Shown here piece by piece: positions 10,674 through 18,657 of a DNA stretch of 64,000 nt. The translations under genes were made by a program, and so were the position numbers. The stretch's first letter is position 1. The number at the start of each line of letters is the position of its first letter. The notes under the pieces are model-generated. The model was not told the DNA's origin, did not search any database, and saw only the letters and a program-made list of their open reading frames with translations. Source of the DNA: VBDM01 sp035519135 (lineage in GTDB: Bacteria > Pseudomonadota > Gammaproteobacteria > Burkholderiales > SG8-39); the NCBI GenBank assembly GCA_035519135.1, contig DATIWX010000130.1, positions 1 to 64,000 of the forward strand, read 5' to 3'.

Positions 10674-11068
10674 ACACCAAACCCTGCCTGACCCTGGAAG
10701 ACTGCAAGAAGATCGGCGCCGCCGCGCAAGCCGAGGCGCGCAAGAACAAGTGGAACGTGACGATCGCGATTCTCGACGACGGCGGGCACCTGCTGTGGCT
10801 GGAGCGCATGGACGGCGCGACGCCTTTCAACGCCCAGGTCGCGATCGAGAAGGGCCGCAGTGCCGCGGTGTCACGCCGCACCACCAAGAACTGGGAGGAC
10901 CGCGTTTCCGCGGGCCGCAACGCCTTGCTCAACATGCCGGTACTTCCGATCCAGGGCGGAGTCCCGATCATGGTCGGCGCCGAATGCGTCGGAGCGGTGG
11001 GCGTTTCGGGGGTGCAGTCGCACGAAGACGAGCAGATCGCCAACGCCGGCATCGCGGCGCTGGGTTAA
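10670..11068 (+). CDS. GlcG/HbpS-like protein, cytoplasmic
   Basis: 132-residue protein of the GlcG/HbpS (DUF336) family. The conserved family pattern is present: L-DDGGHLLWLERMDGA, an A-x-KGRSAAVSRRTT segment, GGVPIMVGAECVGAVGVSG and a C-terminal DEQIANAGIAAL. Family members include heme-binding HbpS and the GlcG protein of glycolate operons; a catalytic role is not established. It starts with GTG at 10670, overlapping the prpE stop by 4 bases, so translation is probably coupled to prpE. No signal peptide is visible, unlike the next gene. Confidence 0.85.
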   Translation: MNTKPCLTLEDCKKIGAAAQAEARKNKWNVTIAILDDGGHLLWLERMDGATPFNAQVAIEKGRSAAVSRRTTKNWEDRVSAGRNALLNMPVLPIQGGVPIMVGAECVGAVGVSGVQSHEDEQIANAGIAALG

Positions 11069-11136
11069 GGACAAGAGATTGCGCGCCTGACCGGGCGCGT
11101 CGATGACCCGCAGCCAAACCAAAGAGGAGATTTATC

Positions 11137-11697
11137 GTGTCGCTGAACAAAGAAGGAAGCACGAGAAGGTTCGTCGTTACATCGCTGGCCGCATTCGCGC
11201 TGTCCGGGCTGATTGTGAGCGCCGCAATCGCGCAGGTGCCGCCCGATCCCAACAATCCGAACGAAGCGGTTCCGGAAAAGCACACCTACATGCCATACGG
11301 CGAGACCATCACGCTCGCACAGGCCAAGAAAGTGGCTGATGCCGCGTTGGCGGAGTCGACCAAGCGCGATTGGCAAATGTGTATCGCTGTTGTCGGCCCG
11401 ACCGGAGATCTCATCTACTTCCAAAAGATGGATCAGTGCCAGTTTGCCTCGGTCTCGATCGCGCAGCATAAGGCCCGCACGGCCGCGCGCTATCGGCGCC
11501 CCACGGTGGTGTTCGAACGCTTGCTCGGCAAGGGTGCTTTCTTCAGCTACCTGCCTACCCTCGATGACGTGATAGCCTCGCGCGGCGGCAATCCCATCGT
11601 CGTGAACGGGAAGATCATCGGCGCCATCGGCGTGTCCGGCGGCACGGGCTCGCAGGACGACGTGATCTCGCAGGCCGGCGCCGCGGCGATGAAGTAG
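11137..11697 (+). CDS. GlcG/HbpS-like protein, exported
   Basis: 186 residues, GTG start preceded by the ribosome site AGAGGAGA (11124-11131). The N-terminus has a twin-arginine-like signal (STRRFVVTSLAAF, then a hydrophobic stretch ending AIA-Q near residue 33), so the mature protein is probably periplasmic. The mature part is a second GlcG/HbpS domain (VVGPTGDLIYFQKMDQCQ; ending GKIIGAIGVSGGTGSQDD). It is longer and clearly diverged from the neighbour at 10670-11068. The pair would place one copy on each side of the inner membrane. Heme or other ligand binding is inferred from the family only. Confidence 0.85.
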   Translation: MSLNKEGSTRRFVVTSLAAFALSGLIVSAAIAQVPPDPNNPNEAVPEKHTYMPYGETITLAQAKKVADAALAESTKRDWQMCIAVVGPTGDLIYFQKMDQCQFASVSIAQHKARTAARYRRPTVVFERLLGKGAFFSYLPTLDDVIASRGGNPIVVNGKIIGAIGVSGGTGSQDDVISQAGAAAMK

Positions 11698-11710
11698 ATC
11701 TGGGAATCTG

Positions 11711-11737
11711 AAAAAGGCCGCGCAATGCGGCCTTTTT
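11711..11737. terminator. Bidirectional intrinsic terminator
   Basis: An 11-bp perfect stem (AAAAAGGCCGC at 11711-11721 against 11727-11737) with a 5-base loop, ending in TTTTT and reading AAAAA on the other side. It lies 13 bases after the exported GlcG-like gene (+) and also beyond the 3' end of the amidohydrolase on the minus strand, so it can serve both. Confidence 0.9.
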
Positions 11738-11812
11738 CGTTCAGGCTGCCTTGAAGAAAACCGTTGTCTGGAAGGACGCGACCTCGAAGTTTTCCCTCGC
11801 GGACTGAGACCC

Positions 11813-12829
11813 TTACCGGTTTGGCAGGCGCAGTAGCTGCAGCGCGTTTCCGAAGTAGATCTTGCGCTTGTCGGCCTCGCTGAGCTTGAGATCCTCGACG
11901 GAACGGATCCCCTCTCTGATGAACATCGGACCGCCCTCGGGGTCGAACGGGCAGTCGCTCGCGAACACGACCTTGTCGGCGCCGAAGAAATCCAGCCCGC
12001 AGCGCAGGGCGGAGGCCGAGCCGCCGAGGACGGTGTCGGCGTAGAACATCCTGAAGTACTCGATCGGCTTCTTCTTCATCGATCTGAGCAGCTCCTCGTA
12101 GTTCTCGTCGGCGCTGCGGCTGCCGAGCTGCGCCCATAGCGTTTCGGCGCGGCCGGAGAAGAAGGGGATCATCGCGCCGCAGTGGTGTGTGATGAGGCGC
12201 ATGCCGGGAAGTTTCTCGAAGAAAGCCGAGAACACCATGCGCGACATGGCGACGCTGGTCTCGAAGGGCCAGCCGAGGACCTGCCAGATCTCGTACTTGG
12301 ACTTCGGCTCGCCGGCGTAGTCGGGACGGTTGGCGGGCCGCGCCGGATGCATCCAGATCGGCACGTCGTGTTTCTTCACGGCGCGCTCGAATACCGGAAA
12401 GAACTCGGGCTCGTCCAGCGCCCGGCCGTTGACGCTGGTGCAGATCTGCACGCCGCGCGCGCCCAGCTTTCCTATGGCACGATCCATTTCTTCGAGCGCG
12501 GCCGGCACGTTGTTCATCGGCAGCGAAGCGATGAACGCCGGGAATTTCTTCGGCCACTTCGCCACCATGCCCGCCATGCCGTCGTTGGCGATGCGCGCCA
12601 GCTCGGGCGAGAGTTCCGGGCCCCCGACCAGCTCGGGGGAGGGCAGCGACAGCGTCAAGACCTGCTGCACGTCCGGAAATTTCTCGTCGAGCATCTGAAC
12701 GCGCGCCTCGATGTCCCACAGCATGCGCAGGCTGCTCATGCGCTTGAGAATCCCCTGGTCCTTGAGATGCAGCTTCATCATCTCGAGGTAGGGCATGGGC
12801 ATGACATGGTTGAAGATGTCGATTTTCAT
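11813..12829 (-). CDS. ACMSD-type amidohydrolase/decarboxylase
   Basis: 338-residue TIM-barrel protein of the amidohydrolase_2 family, which includes 2-amino-3-carboxymuconate-semialdehyde decarboxylase and several aromatic-acid decarboxylases. Metal-site residues are visible in IWMHPARP, ITHHCGAMIPFF and FASDCPFDPEGG. The N-terminal metal motif usually written HxH reads FNH (F6, H8), so the first histidine is absent; I believe some family branches share this. The start is set at MKIDIFNHVMP; the open frame extends further upstream, but only as antisense to fumC. Divergent from fumC. Substrate unknown. Confidence 0.85.
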   Translation of the reverse strand: MKIDIFNHVMPMPYLEMMKLHLKDQGILKRMSSLRMLWDIEARVQMLDEKFPDVQQVLTLSLPSPELVGGPELSPELARIANDGMAGMVAKWPKKFPAFIASLPMNNVPAALEEMDRAIGKLGARGVQICTSVNGRALDEPEFFPVFERAVKKHDVPIWMHPARPANRPDYAGEPKSKYEIWQVLGWPFETSVAMSRMVFSAFFEKLPGMRLITHHCGAMIPFFSGRAETLWAQLGSRSADENYEELLRSMKKKPIEYFRMFYADTVLGGSASALRCGLDFFGADKVVFASDCPFDPEGGPMFIREGIRSVEDLKLSEADKRKIYFGNALQLLRLPNR

Positions 12830-12896
12830 GGCCGGCGGTCCATGGAGGAAGGAACGGATTTTAGCGTAGCATAGCTGCTTCAATTGGAGCCGACGA

Positions 12897-14291
12897 ATGG
12901 CCGATTTCAGAATCGAGCGCGACACCTTCGGCGAGATCGGCGTCCCCGCGGACAGGCTGTGGGGCGCGCAGACGCAGCGTTCGCTCGAGAATTTCCGCAT
13001 TTCCGGAGAGCGCATGCCGCCGGAACTGATCCGCGCGCTCGCGCTGGTGAAGCGCTCCTGCGCGCAGGTGAACGTGGAGCTGAAGGAGCTGCCCGAGGAC
13101 AAGGCGAAGGCCATCGCCGCCGCCGCCGACGAGGTGCTCGCCGGAAAGCACGACGGGGAGTTCCCGCTGGTCGTGTGGCAGACCGGCTCGGGCACGCAGA
13201 CCAACATGAATATGAACGAGGTGCTCGCCAACCGCGCCAGCGAGCTGCTCGGGGGCGAGCGTGGCGAGAAGCGCCGGGTGCATCCCAACGACGAGGTCAA
13301 CCGGGGGCAGTCCTCGAACGACGTTTTTCCCACAGCGATGAGCGTCGCCGCGGTGCAGGCCCTGCACGGGCGCCTCGTACCGGAGCTCAAGCGCCTGCGC
13401 GAAACGCTCGCGGCGAAGTCCGGGGCGTTTGAAGAGGTAGTGAAGATCGGGCGCACCCATCTGCAGGACGCGACGCCGCTCACGCTCGGCCAGGAGATGT
13501 CCGGCTGGGTTTCGCAGCTCGATCACGGCATTGCCCACGTGCAGGCCTCCCTTACGCACCTGTGCGAGCTCGCTCTCGGCGGCACCGCGGTCGGCACGGG
13601 ACTGAACGCGCACCCCGAGTTCGGCGCGCGCGTGGCCAGGGAGCTGGGAAAGGCGACCGGGCTGCCCTTCGTCTCGGCGCGCAACAAGTTCGAGGCGCTG
13701 GCGGCAAACGATGCGCTGGTACATGCGCACGGCGCGCTGAAAACGCTGGCCGCTTCGCTCACCAAGATCGCGAACGACGTGAGGTGGCTGGCGAGCGGGC
13801 CGCGCTCGGGTCTCGGGGAGATCGCGATCCCCGAGAACGAACCCGGGAGCTCGATCATGCCGGGCAAGGTCAACCCCACGCAGTCGGAGGCGATGACCAT
13901 GCTGTGCGCCCAGGTCCTCGGCAACGACGTCGCGATCAACGTCGGCGGCGCCTCGGGCAACTTCGAGCTGAACGTCTTCAAGCCGCTCCTCATCCACAAT
14001 TTCCTGCAGAGCGTGCGCCTGCTTGCCGATGGCACCGCGAGCTTCAACGATCACTGCGCGAAAGGCATCGAGCCGAACCGCGAGCGCATCGACGAGCTGC
14101 TGCAAAATTCGCTGATGCTCGTGACGGCGCTCAATCCCCACATCGGCTACGACAAGGCGGCGCAGATCGCCAAGAAGGCGCACAAGGAGGGCACGACGCT
14201 CAAGCAGGCGGCGCTCGCGCTCGGCTACGTCAGTGCGGAGCAGTTCGACCAATGGGTGCGGCCGGAGGCCATGGTCGGAAAGAAGGGCTAG
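12897..14291 (+). CDS. fumC: Class II fumarate hydratase
   Basis: Iron-independent fumarase; interconverts fumarate and malate in the TCA cycle. 464 residues, normal length. Family signatures are GSGTQTNMNMNEV (97-109), GRTHLQDATP with catalytic-region H188, and the superfamily motif GSSIMPGKVNPTQSEAM (317-333) containing the active-site serine. The N-terminus RIERDTFGEIGVPADRLWGAQ distinguishes it from aspartase and argininosuccinate lyase. The ATG is preceded by GGAG (12884-12887). It stands apart from the other TCA genes in the window and runs divergently from the amidohydrolase gene. Confidence 0.96.
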   Translation: MADFRIERDTFGEIGVPADRLWGAQTQRSLENFRISGERMPPELIRALALVKRSCAQVNVELKELPEDKAKAIAAAADEVLAGKHDGEFPLVVWQTGSGTQTNMNMNEVLANRASELLGGERGEKRRVHPNDEVNRGQSSNDVFPTAMSVAAVQALHGRLVPELKRLRETLAAKSGAFEEVVKIGRTHLQDATPLTLGQEMSGWVSQLDHGIAHVQASLTHLCELALGGTAVGTGLNAHPEFGARVARELGKATGLPFVSARNKFEALAANDALVHAHGALKTLAASLTKIANDVRWLASGPRSGLGEIAIPENEPGSSIMPGKVNPTQSEAMTMLCAQVLGNDVAINVGGASGNFELNVFKPLLIHNFLQSVRLLADGTASFNDHCAKGIEPNRERIDELLQNSLMLVTALNPHIGYDKAAQIAKKAHKEGTTLKQAALALGYVSAEQFDQWVRPEAMVGKKG

Positions 14292-14366
14292 AATGCGCGC
14301 AATTAGGGGAGGGTCGTTCAGGGGCCTCTCCTGTACATGAACGCGAGCTTCTAGCTGAGGTTGTCC

Positions 14367-14681
14367 GTGCTCTACATCCTGTACAACGAAGACCGGCCCG
14401 ACGGGCTGCGGATCCGCGAGGCGACGCGCGAGGCGCATCTCGCTTACCTCGAGCAGCACAAGGATAAGGTAGTGCTCGGCGGCGGCCTGCTGTCCGAGGA
14501 CGGGAAGACCCGGCTGGGAAGCGTGTTCATCATCAACGTTCCCGACCGCAAGGCCGCCGAGGCGTTCTCGGCTGCGGAGCCGTTCCGCAAGGCAGGCCTC
14601 TTCCAGACGACGAAGATCACGCGCATGCGTCGGGGTCAGTGGCATCCCGAGATCGCGCCCAAGAGCGCCGAAGGAAACTAG
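14367..14681 (+). CDS. YciI-like protein
   Basis: About 104-residue YciI/YCII-domain protein (ferredoxin-like dimer fold). The N-terminus LYILYNEDRPDGLRIREATREAHLAYL and LGGGLLSEDGKTRLGSVFI match the family, including the His that follows the first helix. I chose GTG at 14367 because it puts the sequence directly into the usual M-L-Y beginning and sits 6 bases after CTGAGG; TTG at 14361 is possible but has no spacing from that site. Most family members have no defined function. It follows fumC by 75 bases. Confidence 0.8.
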   Translation: MLYILYNEDRPDGLRIREATREAHLAYLEQHKDKVVLGGGLLSEDGKTRLGSVFIINVPDRKAAEAFSAAEPFRKAGLFQTTKITRMRRGQWHPEIAPKSAEGN

Positions 14682-14906
14682 CCGGCGCTTTGCCTACCGT
14701 TCGTCCGCCGTTTTCCGCCGTTCGTCGGCACGGCAGCTTTTGCGTGCTATGCGTAAATCATTTTCACCTTCCATTCGTGTGTCATATTCCCTCGTCATGA
14801 GCGGGTAGCAGTTCGTTCTCGCTGAGCGCGAGAAATACTGCCGCGTGTTTTCACCGCCTCACCGCCACAATGCGTCTCGAAAGTCAAGTGAGTGGGGAGA
14901 ACCTTC

Positions 14907-17420
14907 ATGCGTACATATTCCCAGGAGTTCCGCGGTGCTTCCGGCATCGCCGTTGCTGCGCTCGCGCTGCTGCTTGCATCGTGCGCCAAGCCGACCTCCT
15001 ACAACTATACGGTCGGCGGCACGGTTTCTGGCCTCAGTGGTGCCGGGCTCGTGCTGCGGAACAACGGCAGCGACAATCTCGCGGTCTCGACCAGCGGCGC
15101 CTTCACTTTTTCCAAGACGGTGAAGAAGGACGCGGGCTACAGCGTCACGGTGTCCGCGCAGCCTACGGGCCAGACCTGCACGGTCACGAACGGTTCGGGG
15201 ACGGTCCAATCAAACGTCACCAACGTCGCCGTAGGTTGCGTCAGCGACGGCTTCACGGTGGGCGGCGCGGTCTCGGGCCTCGCGGGGACCGGGCTGGTAC
15301 TGCAGAACAACGGGGGCAACAGTCTTCCGGTCTCCGCAAGCGGCGCGTTTACTTTTTCGGCGCCTGTCGCCGCCGGCGGAGCCTTTAGCGTCACCGTGCT
15401 CACCCAGCCTTCGGGCCAGATGTGCACCGTGAGCAACGGCGCCGGGACCGCCACTGCGAACGTGACCAACGTCGCAGTAGCATGCGCGAGCAATGTCTTC
15501 ACGGTCGGCGGCATGGCTTCGGGCCTGACCGGAACCGGGCTCGTGCTGCGGAACAACGGCGGCAACGATCTCACGGTCCAGAACGACGGCGCCTTCACCT
15601 TCACGACGGCGCTGGCCGACGCTGCGACGTACAGTGTCAGCGTGCTCACACCGCCTGCGGGTGAAGGCTGCTCGGTTGCGAACGGCAGCGGTACCATCGC
15701 CGGTGCCAATGTCATCAACGTCTTGGTGACGTGCGCTGCGCCTCCTGCCGCTCCGAGCGTGGGCCTCGCCTTTGGAGTGAAGGAGTTGCAGTTCACGTGG
15801 CCGGCGGCGAGCGGCGCGACCTTCTACCGTCTGCTCGAGAATCCCGACGGCGTCTCGGGCTACGCCCAGGTGGCCACCAATATCACCGCTTTGGGCTACA
15901 GCCACACCATCCCGGTGCACCGGCGGCTGAACGCTTCCTACAAGATCGAAGCCTGCAACGCCGGCGGTTGCACCGCCTCCGCCACCGTGAACCTGGGGAT
16001 CGACCTGACCCAGGCCATCGGCTACATGAAGGCCTCCAACACCGGGGCCGGCGACCAGTTCGGTATGTCGGTTGCGCTCTCGGGAGATGGCAACACCCTC
16101 GCGGTCAGCGCGCACCGCGAAGACGGCAGCGGCACCGGCGTCAACAGCGCGTCGAACGAGTCGGCGAGGGATGCCGGCGCCGTGTACGTCTTCGCCAAGA
16201 TCGCCGGCACCTGGTTGCAGGAGGCTTATGTGAAGGCCTCCAACACCGCGGCCAACGACACCTTCGGTTATTCGATCGCGCTCAGCAGCGACGGCAATAC
16301 GCTCGCTGTCGGTGCGCGAGGCAAGGCCGGCGGCGCGGGCGCGGCGTACGTCTTCACCCGCGCCGGAGGCGTGTGGTCGCAGCAGGCTTCACTGACGGCC
16401 TCGAACGCCGACGCGAACGGCCTGTTCGGCAACGTAGTTTCCCTCTCCGGCGACGGCAACACACTCGCAGTCGGCGCGCCTTTCGAGTCGGGTGACCTCA
16501 TCGGCGTGACGGCGGGGTCCCCGACCGGAGCCGACACCGGCAATGCCAACTTCTTTTCCGGCGCGGCGTACGTCTATGTTCGCAGCGGCGCGGTCTGGTC
16601 GCAGCAGGCCTACGTGAAAGCCTCGAACCCCGAAATGTTCGACTTGTTCGGAAGCGCCGTCGCTTTGAGCGGAGACGGCAATACGCTCGCGGTCGGAGCG
16701 ACGCTCGAAGACGGCGGCCTGACCGGCGTGACGCCTAACGCGGTGGACGAGGCGGCTTCGGGCAATGCTTCCAGCAACTCCGGCGCAGTGTATGTCTACA
16801 CGCGCGCTGCCGGCGCCTGGTCGCAGCAAGCCTACGTGAAGGCCTCGAACACCGGAGACAACGACCAGTTCGGCACTGCGGTCGCCCTCTCCAGCGACGG
16901 CAGCGTGCTTGCTGTCGGGGCTCCCTTCGAGGCGAGCAGCAGCAACGGCGTGAACGGGGCGTCCGACGAATTGGCCAGCGGAGCCGGCGCCGTGTACGTC
17001 TACGCTCGTAGCGGCACCGCTTGGTCGCAGCAGGCCTTCGTCAAGGCCTCCAACACCGGGCCTGGCGACAGCTTCGGCACCTCGGTCGCGCTCTCGGGTG
17101 ACGGCAACACGCTCGCAGTCGGCTCGCCTGCCGAAGACAGCAGCGGTACCGGGATCGGCAGCACGCCTGACGAGGCGGCCACAGACGCGGGCGCGGTGTA
17201 CGTCTACTCCCGCAGCGGAAGCGCCTGGTCGCCGCAGGCCTTCGTCAAGCCTTCGAATACCACCATCGGCGATGCCGACAGCTTCGGCAACTCGGTTGCC
17301 CTCTCGGGCGACGGCAACGCGCTCGCGGTGGGAGCGCTCTTCGAAGACAACAGCGGTACCGGGATAAACCATCCTGCGGCGGACAATGCCGCGAGCGCCG
17401 GCGCGGCCTATCTGTACTAG
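14907..17420 (+). CDS. Lipoprotein with seven FG-GAP propeller repeats
   Basis: 837 residues. The signal peptide ends in the lipobox LLLASC, so this is a lipid-anchored envelope protein. After it come three ~70-residue repeats (each opening YTVGG/FTVGG..SGL-G-GLVLRNNG and ending with two cysteines, TCTVTNGSG...NVAVGC), then one fibronectin-III-like segment (FTWPAASGATFYRLLENPDG), then seven FG-GAP-type repeats of the form QAYVKASNTG-D-FG-SVALSGDGNTLAVGAP...GAVYVYSRSG-AWSQ. Seven repeats fit a complete beta-propeller like integrin alpha; the protein stops inside the seventh at GAAYLY. I chose ATG 14907 over GTG 14892 because GGGGAGA lies 6 bases before it. Role unknown; adhesion or surface binding is inference. 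A 225-base AT-richer gap with a small hairpin (14816-14834) precedes it. Confidence 0.85.
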   Translation: MRTYSQEFRGASGIAVAALALLLASCAKPTSYNYTVGGTVSGLSGAGLVLRNNGSDNLAVSTSGAFTFSKTVKKDAGYSVTVSAQPTGQTCTVTNGSGTVQSNVTNVAVGCVSDGFTVGGAVSGLAGTGLVLQNNGGNSLPVSASGAFTFSAPVAAGGAFSVTVLTQPSGQMCTVSNGAGTATANVTNVAVACASNVFTVGGMASGLTGTGLVLRNNGGNDLTVQNDGAFTFTTALADAATYSVSVLTPPAGEGCSVANGSGTIAGANVINVLVTCAAPPAAPSVGLAFGVKELQFTWPAASGATFYRLLENPDGVSGYAQVATNITALGYSHTIPVHRRLNASYKIEACNAGGCTASATVNLGIDLTQAIGYMKASNTGAGDQFGMSVALSGDGNTLAVSAHREDGSGTGVNSASNESARDAGAVYVFAKIAGTWLQEAYVKASNTAANDTFGYSIALSSDGNTLAVGARGKAGGAGAAYVFTRAGGVWSQQASLTASNADANGLFGNVVSLSGDGNTLAVGAPFESGDLIGVTAGSPTGADTGNANFFSGAAYVYVRSGAVWSQQAYVKASNPEMFDLFGSAVALSGDGNTLAVGATLEDGGLTGVTPNAVDEAASGNASSNSGAVYVYTRAAGAWSQQAYVKASNTGDNDQFGTAVALSSDGSVLAVGAPFEASSSNGVNGASDELASGAGAVYVYARSGTAWSQQAFVKASNTGPGDSFGTSVALSGDGNTLAVGSPAEDSSGTGIGSTPDEAATDAGAVYVYSRSGSAWSPQAFVKPSNTTIGDADSFGNSVALSGDGNALAVGALFEDNSGTGINHPAADNAASAGAAYLY

Positions 17421-17664
17421 CTGTCCAAGCCGGCCCGGGGCGCGCTGAAGATCCGCGCCCCGGCGCCCGAGCGGCCGCGAGAGCTCCCTCTCGGTCGCCA
17501 GGCCATGCAAGCGGTGGCCGCCTGCGGCAAGGTAGAATCACACTTTTCCGCAAGAGACGCCTTCAATGCCGTCAAGGTCGGCGCCCACGTGGCGCAAGTC
17601 GGATGCGGAGCGCTGCTCCAAGGCGATGAAGATCTCCGGCGCCAAGGCGGAGTGAGTCGCCCCG
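17421..17664. other. Intergenic region with a possible 29-codon ORF
   Basis: 244 bases between the lipoprotein gene and the glutathionyl-hydroquinone reductase gene. A TAGAAT box at 17533-17538 is followed by a short ORF at 17566-17655 (ATG to TGA, beginning MPSRSAPTWRKSDAERC and ending MKISGAKAE). There is no clear ribosome site and no recognised family, so coding is doubtful. Confidence 0.3.
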
Positions 17665-18639
17665 ATGGGCATGCTCATCGAGGGCAAATGGACCGATAAG
17701 CGCCCGGCGGAAGTCGCCGGCCGCTTCGTCCGCCCGGAAAGCCAGTTCCGGAGCTTTATCAGCGCCGACGGCTCCTCGGGGTTCAAGGCCGAGCCCGGGC
17801 GCTATCACCTCTACATCGCCTACAACTGCCCCTGGGCGCACCGCACGCTGATCTTCCGCAAGCTGAAGGGGCTCGAGGGGATCGTCTCGATCGCCTCGGC
17901 GCGGCCGGACGACAGGAGGGAAGGCTGGCGCTTCGACGAAGGATTTCCCGGGGCCACCCGGGACGAGGTGAACGGTTGCGAGTGGCTGCACCAGGTCTAC
18001 GCGCTCGCGAAGCCGCGCTACACCGGCACCTGCACCGTGCCGACGCTCTGGGACAGGAAGACGGGAACCATCGTCAACAACGAGTCCTCGGAAATCATCC
18101 GCATGTTCAACAGCGCGTTCGACGGTGTGGGCGCCGAGCCCGGCGACTACTATCCGGCGGCGCTGCGCAGCGAGATAGACCTGGTGAACGAGTTCGTCTA
18201 TGCACACCTGAACAACGGCGTCTACCGGACCGGCTTCGCGGCGACCCAGGACGCGTACGACGAGGCGGTGGAGAAGGTCTTCGCGGGATTGGACACGCTC
18301 GAGCAGCGCCTCTCGGGCAGGCGCTACCTCGTCGGCGACACGATCACCGAGGCCGACTGGCGCCTGTTCGTGACGCTGGTCCGCTTCGACGCCGCGTACC
18401 ATCACGTGTTCAAGTGCACCTGGCGGCCGGTCGCGAGCTACGAGAACCTCTACAACTACATGCTCGAGCTGTACCAGATTCCCGGCGTCGCCGAGACGGT
18501 GAAGCTCGATCACATCGTCACCGGCTACTACAGCATCGACCGCGTCAATCCCAACCGCATCGTCCCCAGGATCCCGAAGGCCGACTGGATGCGTCCGCAT
18601 AACCGCGCGCGTCTCGCCAGGGCGCGTTCGGCGGCTTAG
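17665..18639 (+). CDS. Glutathionyl-hydroquinone reductase (Xi-class GST)
   Basis: 324 residues, the length of the YqjG/PcpF/ECM4 family, which uses glutathione to reduce glutathionyl-(hydro)quinones. The catalytic cysteine lies in AYNCPWAHRTL (C55), followed by the family hallmarks ARPDDRREGWRF, GTCTVPTLWD, VNNESSEIIRMFN and the C-terminal all-alpha domain with YLVGDTITEADWRLFVTLVRFD. An ATG two codons later (17671) is an equally possible start. It precedes a gentisate-dioxygenase-like gene by 18 bases, suggesting a shared role in aromatic or quinone metabolism (inference). Confidence 0.92.
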   Translation: MGMLIEGKWTDKRPAEVAGRFVRPESQFRSFISADGSSGFKAEPGRYHLYIAYNCPWAHRTLIFRKLKGLEGIVSIASARPDDRREGWRFDEGFPGATRDEVNGCEWLHQVYALAKPRYTGTCTVPTLWDRKTGTIVNNESSEIIRMFNSAFDGVGAEPGDYYPAALRSEIDLVNEFVYAHLNNGVYRTGFAATQDAYDEAVEKVFAGLDTLEQRLSGRRYLVGDTITEADWRLFVTLVRFDAAYHHVFKCTWRPVASYENLYNYMLELYQIPGVAETVKLDHIVTGYYSIDRVNPNRIVPRIPKADWMRPHNRARLARARSAA

Positions 18640-18657
18640 CGGCCAAAAGGAGGAGAG

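Noticed and set aside
12830..13483. N-terminal extension of the ACMSD-type gene
   Set aside because: The extra frame is antisense to fumC; the family begins at MKIDIFNH.
14907..17420. Tandem repeats as a CRISPR array
   Set aside because: The repeats are in-frame protein repeats of about 200 bases, not short spaced direct repeats; no cas genes are present.
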